Shown here: one piece after another, positions 23,541 through 28,963 of the stretch
Layout: each line of letters begins with the position of its first letter
How positions within the stretch are numbered: position 1 is the stretch's first letter
Notes under the pieces: generated by a model
Told to the model about the DNA's origin: nothing
The model's database searches: none
The model's input: only the letters and a program-made list of their open reading frames with translations
Made by a program: the position numbers and the translations under genes
NCBI GenBank assembly: GCA_036272915.1
Contig: DATAXV010000148.1
Coordinates: 1-28,963, forward strand
Direction of reading: 5' to 3'
Source: DATAXV01 sp036272915
Lineage (GTDB): Bacteria; Chloroflexota; Dormibacteria; Dormibacterales; Dormibacteraceae
DNA: 28,963 nt

Positions 23541-24009
23541 CTCGGATGTCCCCCTTCTCATCGAAGGTGATGAGCTTGGGCCGCTGCGCCTTGTGCGGGT
23601 GCTCGGCCCCCGCGTAGACGTGCAGCCGGTGCAGCTGTTCACCACCAAGTGTGTTGCGCTGCAACATGCCCTCCACCGCGTGGACCAGCGGGACCGTGGC
23701 GTCGAGCTCCAGCTGCCGCCGCAGGCTGCGCGTGCGCAGGCCGCTCGGGTAGCCGGTGTAGCGCGTATAGACCTTGTCGTCGAGCTTGCCGCCGGTCACG
23801 ACCATCTTGGCCGAGTTGACCACGACCACGCTGTCACCCATGTTCTGGTGCAGCGTGTAGGTCGGCTTGTGCTTGCCCCTCAGGATCCTGGCGATACTGC
23901 TGGCCAGCCGCCCGAGCGTCTGCCCGGTGGCGTCGACCACGTACCACTCACCGGAGGAGAGGTCCTCCTTGCGGGGAGTCCAGGTGCGGAACTTCGTCGT
24001 CGTCGGCAT
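23533..24009 (-). CDS. rplM: 50S ribosomal protein L13
   Basis: Early-assembly large-subunit protein. The 158 residues show WYVVDATGQTLGRLASSIARILRGKHKPTYT, the GDSVVVVNSAKMVVTGGKL strand, and GMLQRNTLGGEQLHRLHVYAGAEHPHKAQRP, all typical. The C-terminus carries about 15 residues more than short homologues. It starts 2 bp after the rplQ stop and overlaps rpsI by 8 bp, so the group is tightly coupled. Confidence 0.99.
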   Translation of the reverse strand: MPTTTKFRTWTPRKEDLSSGEWYVVDATGQTLGRLASSIARILRGKHKPTYTLHQNMGDSVVVVNSAKMVVTGGKLDDKVYTRYTGYPSGLRTRSLRRQLELDATVPLVHAVEGMLQRNTLGGEQLHRLHVYAGAEHPHKAQRPKLITFDEKGDIRVA

Positions 24010-24011
24010 TG

Positions 24012-24365
24012 TCAGTCCACCAGCTCGATCACGACCATGGGGGCGGCATCCCCCAGCCGCGGACCCTTGTGGATGATCCGGGTGTAGCCACCCGGCCGCT
24101 CCTGGAGCCTGGGGATCAGATTGCGGAACAGCTTCTCCGCGACCTCGGGCTTGCTCACGTCCTCGGCGACCCGCCGGCGGGCGGCCAGGTCATCGGCCTT
24201 GGCGATCGTGATCAGCCGCTCCACGTGCCGCTTGAGCTCCTTGGCCTTGGCCTCGGTGGTCGTGATCCGACCGTGCTCGAGCAGCGACGTGCTCAGGTTG
24301 CGGAGCAACGCCCTGCGGGCGTTGGTGTCTCGGTTGAAGTGGCGGCCGGCCTTGCGGTGTCTCAC
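24012..24365 (-). CDS. rplQ: 50S ribosomal protein L17
   Basis: Large-subunit protein near the exit tunnel. The 117 residues begin MRHRKAGRHFNRDTNARRALLRNL and contain EHGRITTTEAKAKELKRHVERLIT, both diagnostic; the end GGYTRIIHKGPRLGDAAPMVVIELVD is complete. It starts with GTG overlapping the rpoA stop as GTGA. The usual rpoA-rplQ pairing is kept. Confidence 0.99.
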   Translation of the reverse strand: MRHRKAGRHFNRDTNARRALLRNLSTSLLEHGRITTTEAKAKELKRHVERLITIAKADDLAARRRVAEDVSKPEVAEKLFRNLIPRLQERPGGYTRIIHKGPRLGDAAPMVVIELVD

Positions 24366-25327
24366 TGGAACACCGTGTCCATCTGGTCGGGCTGGACGAA
24401 GCCCTTCTCGACCAGCTTCTCCTTGATCTCGTCCAGGGACTTGCGACCGAAGTTGCGCAGGCTGAGCAGCTCGTCCTCCTTCTTGGAGAGCAGCTGCCGC
24501 ACCGTGGTGATGTCGTTCGCCTTGAGGCAGTTGTAGGCGCGGACCGAGAGGTCGAGCTCCTCGACCGGGATCTCCGGCGCCCTCGCCCCCTGCTGCTGCT
24601 GGGCGTTGACCGCCGCCTCGTGCGCCTCGATGCTCTCGCCGAACTTGGAGAACAGCTCAAGGTGCTGGGTGAAGAGCTGGGCGGCGCCGCTCACCGCCTC
24701 CTCGGCGGTCAGGGTGCCGTCGGTAACGACCTCGAGGAGCAGGCGCTCGTAGTCGGTGGCCTGCCCGACGCGGGTCTTCTCGACCACGAAGTTCGCCTTC
24801 AGCACCGGCGTGAAGATCGCGTCGATCGGGATCACGCCGATGGGCTGGCCCTCGTGCTTGTTCTGCTCGGCGGGGATGTAGCCCTTGCCCTGCTCGACCG
24901 ACATGTCCATCCGGACATGCCCGGTCTCGGCGATCGTGAACAGGTAGAGGTCACCGTTGACGACGTCGACCTCGGAGGGCGTCTGAATGTCGGAGGCATG
25001 GACCTCCCCGGGGCCCTTGGCGTCCAGGGTGATGGTCACCGGATCCTCGCTGAAGCTCTTCAGCCGGAGCTGCTTGAGGTTCAGGATGAGCTCGGTGACG
25101 TCCTCCCGGACGTGGGGGATCGATGTGAATTCATGGGCGATCCCCTCGATCTGGATCGAGGTCACCGCCGTCCCGGCGAGGGACGACAGCAGCACCCTTC
25201 GCAGGGTGTTGCCCAGAGTCGTGCCGAAGCCGGGCTCCAGCGGCTCGATCTCGAAGCGACCGAAGGTGTCGGTACCCTCGAGCTTCTTGACCGCGGGTGC
25301 CACGGCCAGCTGCGTGTCGATTGCCAA
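24362..25327 (-). CDS. rpoA: RNA polymerase alpha subunit
   Basis: Assembles the RNA polymerase core and contacts activators and UP elements. Of 321 residues, the N-terminal domain shows FEIEPLEPGFGTTLGNTLRRVLLSSLAG (dimer interface) and the C-terminal domain shows LDLSVRAYNCLKANDITTVRQLL and LRNFGRKSLDEIKEKL. A short Gln-rich linker (NAQQQQGARAPE) joins them. It starts with TTG, 10 bases after AGGAGGT, an uncommon choice for a highly expressed gene. It is 20 bp downstream of rpsD. Confidence 0.99.
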   Translation of the reverse strand: MAIDTQLAVAPAVKKLEGTDTFGRFEIEPLEPGFGTTLGNTLRRVLLSSLAGTAVTSIQIEGIAHEFTSIPHVREDVTELILNLKQLRLKSFSEDPVTITLDAKGPGEVHASDIQTPSEVDVVNGDLYLFTIAETGHVRMDMSVEQGKGYIPAEQNKHEGQPIGVIPIDAIFTPVLKANFVVEKTRVGQATDYERLLLEVVTDGTLTAEEAVSGAAQLFTQHLELFSKFGESIEAHEAAVNAQQQQGARAPEIPVEELDLSVRAYNCLKANDITTVRQLLSKKEDELLSLRNFGRKSLDEIKEKLVEKGFVQPDQMDTVFQ

Positions 25328-25346
25328 GGCAGTCAGGACCTCCTGT

Positions 25347-25967
25347 CTATCTCGAGTAGAACTCGACGATCAGGTGCTCCTCGACCCCGGACTCCATCTC
25401 ATCGCGTTCCGGCAGGCTGAGGACCTTGGCCGACAGCTCAGACTCATTGTACGCCAGCCACGAGGGCACGGTACGCAGGCGGGACGCCTCCTGCGCCACC
25501 TCGAGGGCAGCGTTGGACTTGCGTGCCTTGACCTCGTCGCCAGGCCGCAGTTGGTAGGACGGGATGTTCACCGGACGGCCGTTCACCTGGAAGTGACGGT
25601 GGCTCACCAGCTGGCGAGCCTGCTTCCGGGAGCTGGCCAGACCCAGCCGGTAGACCGAGTTGTCGAGCCGGAGCTCGAGGTGACGGAGGAGGTTGAGTCC
25701 GGTGACCCCGCCCTCCCTGACGGCCGCGTCGAAGTAGTTGCGGAACTGCTTCTCGAGCAGGCCATAGGTGCGTCGCGCCTTCTGCTTCGCACGCAGCTGG
25801 ATGCCGTAATCGGAGGGCTTCCTGCGCCGGGCCTGGCCGTGTACGCCGGGCGGAACCGCACGACGCTCCACAGCGCACTTGGGCGTGTAGCAACGCTCTC
25901 CCTTCAGGTACAGCTTTGCGCCCTCGCGCCGACAGAAGCGGCAGACCGGGCCGTGATAATTCGCCAC
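25347..25967 (-). CDS. rpsD: 30S ribosomal protein S4, zinc-binding form
   Basis: 16S rRNA-binding assembly protein and, in many bacteria, operon repressor. The 206 residues carry the S4 RNA-binding domain (LRLDNSVYRLGLASSRKQARQLVSHRHFQVNGRPVNIPSYQL, about 97-138). The N-terminus has four zinc ligands, C9-x2-C12 and C26-x4-C31 (CRFC and CYTPKC), so this is the C+ form. The end HLIVEFYSR is conserved. It lies between rpsK and rpoA in standard order. Confidence 0.99.
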   Translation of the reverse strand: MANYHGPVCRFCRREGAKLYLKGERCYTPKCAVERRAVPPGVHGQARRRKPSDYGIQLRAKQKARRTYGLLEKQFRNYFDAAVREGGVTGLNLLRHLELRLDNSVYRLGLASSRKQARQLVSHRHFQVNGRPVNIPSYQLRPGDEVKARKSNAALEVAQEASRLRTVPSWLAYNESELSAKVLSLPERDEMESGVEEHLIVEFYSR

Positions 25968-26002
25968 TCTAGGAAAGACTCCTCCTGATCAGCTCTGACA
26001 GT

Positions 26003-26404
26003 TCAGACGCGCCGGCGCTTCGGTGGCCGGCAGCCGTTGTGCGGGATCGGGGTCACGTCGGTGATCGCGGTGACCTCAAGACCCGCCGTCTGAAGTGCCC
26101 GGATCGCAGCCTCGCGACCGGCGCCGGGGCCGCGCACGAAGACCTCGATGGAGCGCATGCCGTGCTCCATCGCCTTCCGCGCCGTGCCCTCGGCGGTCAT
26201 CTGGGCCGCGTACGGGGTCGACTTGCGGCTTCCCTTGAAGCCGCTGCCGCCCGCCGAACCCCAGGAGATGACGGCGCCGGTGATGTCGGTGATCGAGATG
26301 ATCGTGTTGTTGAAGGTGCTCTGGATGTGCGCGTGCCCGACGGCGACGTTCTTGCGCTCGCGGCGGCGGACGCGCGTGACCTTCTTCTGCTTCTGCTTAC
26401 CCAC
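26003..26404 (-). CDS. rpsK: 30S ribosomal protein S11
   Basis: Platform protein of the small subunit. The 133 residues contain GHAHIQSTFNNTIISITDITGAVISWGSAGGSGFKGSRKSTPYAAQ and the ending TDVTPIPHNGCRPPKRRRV, both diagnostic. It starts with GTG, 12 bp after the rpsM stop, and is 35 bp upstream of rpsD. Confidence 0.99.
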   Translation of the reverse strand: MGKQKQKKVTRVRRRERKNVAVGHAHIQSTFNNTIISITDITGAVISWGSAGGSGFKGSRKSTPYAAQMTAEGTARKAMEHGMRSIEVFVRGPGAGREAAIRALQTAGLEVTAITDVTPIPHNGCRPPKRRRV

Positions 26405-26416
26405 GCTCAGCTACCC

Positions 26417-26809
26417 CTACTTACCCTTACGCCTGGACCGTGCGACGACCTTCTTCGGGCCTCGACGCTGGCGGGCATTGGTGCGGGTCCGCTGGCCGCG
26501 CACGGGCAGACCACGCCGGTGCCGCATACCCCTGTAGCAGCCGATCTCGGTCAGCCGCTTGATGTTCATCGCCACTTCGCGGCGCAGGTCACCTTCGATC
26601 AGGATCTCCTTGTCGGCGGAGAGCCGGTCGAGCAGCTGCCGCAGCCGCCCCAGTTCCTCGTCAGCAAGGTCGCGGACCCTGGTGTCGGTCTGGATGTTGG
26701 CCATACGAAGCAGTTTCTTCGAGGTGGTGAGGCCGATCCCATGGATGTACGTGAGCGAGATCAGCGCTCTCTTGTCATTGGGGATGTCAACGCCGGCGAG
26801 TCGTGCCAT
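26417..26809 (-). CDS. rpsM: 30S ribosomal protein S13
   Basis: Head protein of the small subunit that contacts the large subunit and P-site tRNA. The 130 residues begin MARLAGVDIPNDKRALISLTYIHGIG and end in the basic GLPVRGQRTRTNARQRRGPKKVVARSRRKGK tail, as usual. It starts 12 bp after rpmJ. Confidence 0.99.
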   Translation of the reverse strand: MARLAGVDIPNDKRALISLTYIHGIGLTTSKKLLRMANIQTDTRVRDLADEELGRLRQLLDRLSADKEILIEGDLRREVAMNIKRLTEIGCYRGMRHRRGLPVRGQRTRTNARQRRGPKKVVARSRRKGK

Positions 26810-26821
26810 ACGCGCTCCTAC

Positions 26822-26935
26822 CTATCCCTGCCGCTGCTTGTGCTTGGGGTTCTCACAGATCACCCGGATCACCCCCTCGCGGCGGATCACCTTGCACTTC
26901 GGGCAGATCTTTTTGACCGATGGACGGACCTTCAT
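26822..26935 (-). CDS. rpmJ: 50S ribosomal protein L36
   Basis: A 37-residue large-subunit protein: MKVRPSVKKICPKCKVIRRE followed by GVIRVICENPKHKQRQG. The zinc ligands C11, C14, C27 and H32 are all present, so this is the C+ zinc form. It lies between infA and rpsM in the standard order, 39 bp after infA. Confidence 0.98.
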   Translation of the reverse strand: MKVRPSVKKICPKCKVIRREGVIRVICENPKHKQRQG

Positions 26936-26974
26936 GTCTTCACCACTTTCCTGGGATACGCCCGGACGGGGCGA

Positions 26975-27190
26975 TTACCTGCATATCTCTCTGATACGTC
27001 CCCGCGACCGGTCTCGTTCCGACAGCTCCACCAGCACCCGATCCCCGGCGAGGAGCCGGACGTAGTGTGTGGAAGGACGGTCGGCGACGTGGGCGAGGAC
27101 CCTGGCCCCATTCTCGAGCTCGACCCGGAAGATACCGTTTGGCAGAGGTTCGATCACCCGCGCGGATACCAATCCAGGGCACTGGGGCAC
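26975..27190 (-). CDS. infA: Translation initiation factor IF-1
   Basis: Binds the ribosomal A site during initiation. It is an OB-fold protein with LPNGIFRVELENGARVLAHVA (residues 16-36) and LLAGDRVLVELSERDRSRGRI. The usual KMRxNYIRI loop is replaced by RPSTHYVRL and the N-terminal KEDxIEVEG is replaced by PQCPGLVSA, so it is a divergent IF-1. GTG 27190 gives 71 residues, nearly the same as the standard 72, and places the LPN motif one residue off the usual position. A TACAAT box ends 8 bases upstream, so the message could be leaderless. The open frame to GTG 27214 would add eight residues that fall within this promoter region. The gene follows map by about 40 bp. Confidence 0.93.
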   Translation of the reverse strand: MPQCPGLVSARVIEPLPNGIFRVELENGARVLAHVADRPSTHYVRLLAGDRVLVELSERDRSRGRIREICR

Positions 27191-27198
27191 GAAAGGCC

Positions 27199-27204
27199 AT
27201 TGTA
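27199..27204 (-). promoter_or_regulatory. Putative -10 box of an internal infA promoter
   Basis: TACAAT on the minus strand (5 of 6 to TATAAT), ending 8 bases before the preferred infA GTG start. The surrounding 50 bp between map and infA is AT-richer than the coding DNA. No convincing -35 is seen. Transcription would begin almost at the GTG itself, giving a leaderless message. Confidence 0.4.
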
Positions 27205-27229
27205 CCCCATTCACGGAAAACTATGCATC

Positions 27230-27994
27230 TCACGCCGGTTGTCCCTCGCGGACCAGCGTCATCACCCGCGGACCATCCTTGGTGATGGCCACGGTGTGCT
27301 CGAAGTAGGCCGAGAGCGAGCTGTCCTCGGTGACGACGGTCCAGCCGTCGGGCTTGACCGCGACCTCCGGCCCGCCCTCGTTGACCATCGGCTCGATGGC
27401 CAGGGCCATGCCCGGCTTGAGCAGCGGTCCGGTGCCGGCGGCGCCGAAGTTGGGGACCTGCGGATCCTCGTGCATGTTCCGGCCGATCCCATGGCCGACG
27501 AACTGCCGGATGACGGAGAACCCGGCAGCCTCCGCGTGCTCCTGGACGGCTGCGGAGATGTCGCCCAGCCGGTGCCCCGGCTGCGCGTGCTCGATGGCCA
27601 CGTCCAGGCACTCGCGGGTGACGTCGACCAGCCGCCGCGCCTCGGGCTTGACGTTGCCCACCATCACGGTGCAGCCCATGTCCGCCCAGAAGCCGTCGAG
27701 GACGAGCCCCAGGTCGAGGCTGACCAGGTCGCCGTCCTTGATGCGGCGCTTGCCGGGGATGCCGTGGACCGCCTCCTCGTTGATGGAGACGCAGATCGAC
27801 TTCGGGAAGCCCTGGTAGCCGAGGAATCCGGGGCGGGCGCCGCCGGCGCGAATGCGGCGATCGGCGAGCCGGTCCAGCTCCTCCGTCCGCACCCCCTCTC
27901 GGCAGGCCTCCTTGAGGTCCTCCACCACCAGGGCGAGCAGGGAACCCGCCTTCTCCATCAGTCCCAGCTCGTGCGGGGTCTTGAGGTTGATCAT
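27230..27994 (-). CDS. map: Methionine aminopeptidase, type I
   Basis: Removes the initiator methionine from new proteins. The 254-residue protein has all five metal ligands in place: D94 (SLDLGL), D105, H168 (FVGHGIG), E201 (AIEPM) and E232 (FEHTVAI); the substrate-side H77 (EAVHGIP) is also kept. It lacks an N-terminal zinc-finger/SH3-binding extension. ATG 27994 overlaps the adk stop as ATGA; a frame open to 28300 lies inside adk. Confidence 0.99.
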   Translation of the reverse strand: MINLKTPHELGLMEKAGSLLALVVEDLKEACREGVRTEELDRLADRRIRAGGARPGFLGYQGFPKSICVSINEEAVHGIPGKRRIKDGDLVSLDLGLVLDGFWADMGCTVMVGNVKPEARRLVDVTRECLDVAIEHAQPGHRLGDISAAVQEHAEAAGFSVIRQFVGHGIGRNMHEDPQVPNFGAAGTGPLLKPGMALAIEPMVNEGGPEVAVKPDGWTVVTEDSSLSAYFEHTVAITKDGPRVMTLVREGQPA

Positions 27995-28686
27995 GGCCGT
28001 CCTCCCTCCGCCCGCCCCGACGGGGAGGGCGGGATGAGATCGCCCAGCGCGGCCAGCACTCGCTCGGTGACGGCGTCGATCGGGCCGGTGCCGTCGACGT
28101 CGGCGACGATCCCCACCGGCCGGTAGTGACCGAGGACGGGGAGCGTCTCCCTGAGGTAGACGTCGATGCGGCGCTGTGCCGCCTCGGGCCGGTCGTCCTC
28201 CCGCTGGGTCAGCTCGGCGCCGTCGACGCGGCAGCGGTTGCCATCCGCCGGCGCCTCGGCCCGCTTGCCGTAGGTCCTGCCGCACTTGGGGCACAGCCAC
28301 CGGTCGCTCAGGCGCTCGACCAGCTCCGGGACCGGGACCTCGAGGTAGATGACGCGGTCGAAGCTGCGCCCCATCTCCTCCAACGCCCGGTCCAGCCCCT
28401 CTGCCTGAGGGATCGTCCGCGGGAACCCGTCGAGGATGAAGCCGGGCTCGCAGTCCTTCTGGGCGAGCCGGGCCTTGACGATCGGGATCATGATCTCGTC
28501 GGAGACCAGGTCGCCGCGATCGACGATCGCCTTGGCCTGGCGGCCGAGGTCGGTCTTCGCCGCGATCTCCGCGCGGAGGATGTCCCCGGTCGAGATGTGC
28601 GGGATCCCGAAGCGGTCGCGCAACCGCTCCGCCTGGGTCCCCTTGCCGCTTCCCGGCGGGCCGTAGAGGGCGAGGTCCAGCGTCAT
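27991..28686 (-). CDS. adk: Adenylate kinase
   Basis: Equilibrates ATP + AMP with 2 ADP. The 231 residues include the P-loop GPPGSGKGT (9-17), the AMP-site STGDILR and GFILDGFPRT, and a long zinc-binding LID. The LID ligands are C132, C135, C152 and D155 (C-x2-C ... C-x2-D), the known Cys3-Asp variant, followed by LTQREDD. The C-terminus has a short Ser/Gly/Arg-rich tail. It overlaps secY upstream and map downstream, both as ATGA. Confidence 0.99.
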   Translation of the reverse strand: MTLDLALYGPPGSGKGTQAERLRDRFGIPHISTGDILRAEIAAKTDLGRQAKAIVDRGDLVSDEIMIPIVKARLAQKDCEPGFILDGFPRTIPQAEGLDRALEEMGRSFDRVIYLEVPVPELVERLSDRWLCPKCGRTYGKRAEAPADGNRCRVDGAELTQREDDRPEAAQRRIDVYLRETLPVLGHYRPVGIVADVDGTGPIDAVTERVLAALGDLIPPSPSGRAEGGRP

Positions 28687-28963
28687 TTGATGAACCCTCG
28701 GTACTGGCGCATGACCAGCTGCGTCTCCAGCTGCTTCATCGTGTCCAGAGCCACGCCGACCACGATCAGGATGGCGGTGCCGCCGAGGTACATCTCGTTC
28801 TGGGGGATGTCGCTCGACTTGGAGGCCACGATCGGAAGGACGACCGTGATCAGGCCGAGGAAGATGGCGCCGGCGAAGGTGACGCGGTTCACCACCCGGT
28901 TCAGATACTCGGCCGTGGGCCGGCCGGGACGGATGCCGGGAATGAAGCTCGAGTAGCGCCGGA
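28683..28963 (-). CDS. secY: Protein translocase subunit SecY (C-terminal part)
   Basis: The last 93 or so residues of the SecYEG channel subunit; the gene runs off the window edge. SFIPGIRPGRPTAEYLNRVVNRVTFAG is the conserved cytoplasmic loop and helix start. It is followed by membrane helix 9/10 sequence (GAIFLGLITVVLPIVA, GGTAILIVVGVALDTMKQLETQLVMRQYRGF), ending FIK. The stop overlaps the adk ATG. Confidence 0.98.
   Translation of the reverse strand, partial: RRYSSFIPGIRPGRPTAEYLNRVVNRVTFAGAIFLGLITVVLPIVASKSSDIPQNEMYLGGTAILIVVGVALDTMKQLETQLVMRQYRGFIK

Noticed and set aside
26039..28126. A 695-codon open frame on the plus strand
   Set aside because: Antisense to rpsK, rpsM, rpmJ, infA, map and adk; long only because high GC depletes stop codons.

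Overview
This is a high-GC bacterial chromosome segment made almost entirely of conserved housekeeping genes. Nearly all lie on the minus strand, so it is best read from 28963 downward. The lineage looks like a Gram-positive-type (Terrabacteria) phylum. The order ribosomal operon / rplM-rpsI / glmS / acpS-nnr / alr / tsaE-tsaB-rimI-tsaD / groES-groEL is the actinobacterial macro-order known from Mycobacterium. A SigR/RsrA-type thiol-redox switch and a CIRCE element also fit. However, the cdaA-cdaR pair just before glmS is more Firmicutes- or Chloroflexota-like. I would guess a deep-branching actinobacterial or Chloroflexota/Dormibacterota-like organism; the sequence alone does not settle it.

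Layout, in the direction of transcription. (1) 28963-22385: end of the S10/spc/alpha ribosomal superoperon: secY (partial), adk, map, infA, rpmJ, rpsM, rpsK, rpsD, rpoA, rplQ, rplM, rpsI, truA, mostly with ATGA/GTGA overlaps or short gaps. (2) 22394-20998, plus strand: a Nudix hydrolase and a SAM methyltransferase, translationally coupled. (3) 20810-15364: a small membrane protein, argF, cdaA, cdaR and glmS, linking arginine synthesis, c-di-AMP and amino-sugar supply. (4) 15309-12786: an accessory block with an ArsR-like regulator (with its own operator), an alpha/beta hydrolase and a secreted G1 glutamic peptidase. (5) 12722-10367: an AcpS-NnrD fusion and alr. (6) 10255-7421: a second accessory block with a P-loop kinase, an ECF sigma and zinc anti-sigma pair, a CvpA-like protein (plus strand) and thiE. 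(7) 7424-3599: thiL, tsaE, tsaB, rimI, tsaD and a DUF2007 protein; this holds four genes of tRNA t6A synthesis and ribosomal protein acetylation. (8) 3500-1548: groES-groEL under a CIRCE operator, closed by a UUCG-loop terminator. (9) 1-1500: a PhyH-family protein on the plus strand and a gene-poor stretch with palindromes.

I see no tRNA, rRNA, CRISPR array, insertion sequence or phage gene. The most unusual points are regulatory or architectural. They are a probable AUA start codon on tsaD, a leaderless autoregulated ArsR-like gene with three TCGA cores at exact 14-bp spacing, a probable leaderless infA, and a textbook SigR-type autoregulatory promoter. Also notable are the AcpS-NnrD fusion and the absence of glmM between cdaR and glmS. 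No clearly new multi-gene defence or metabolic system is visible.
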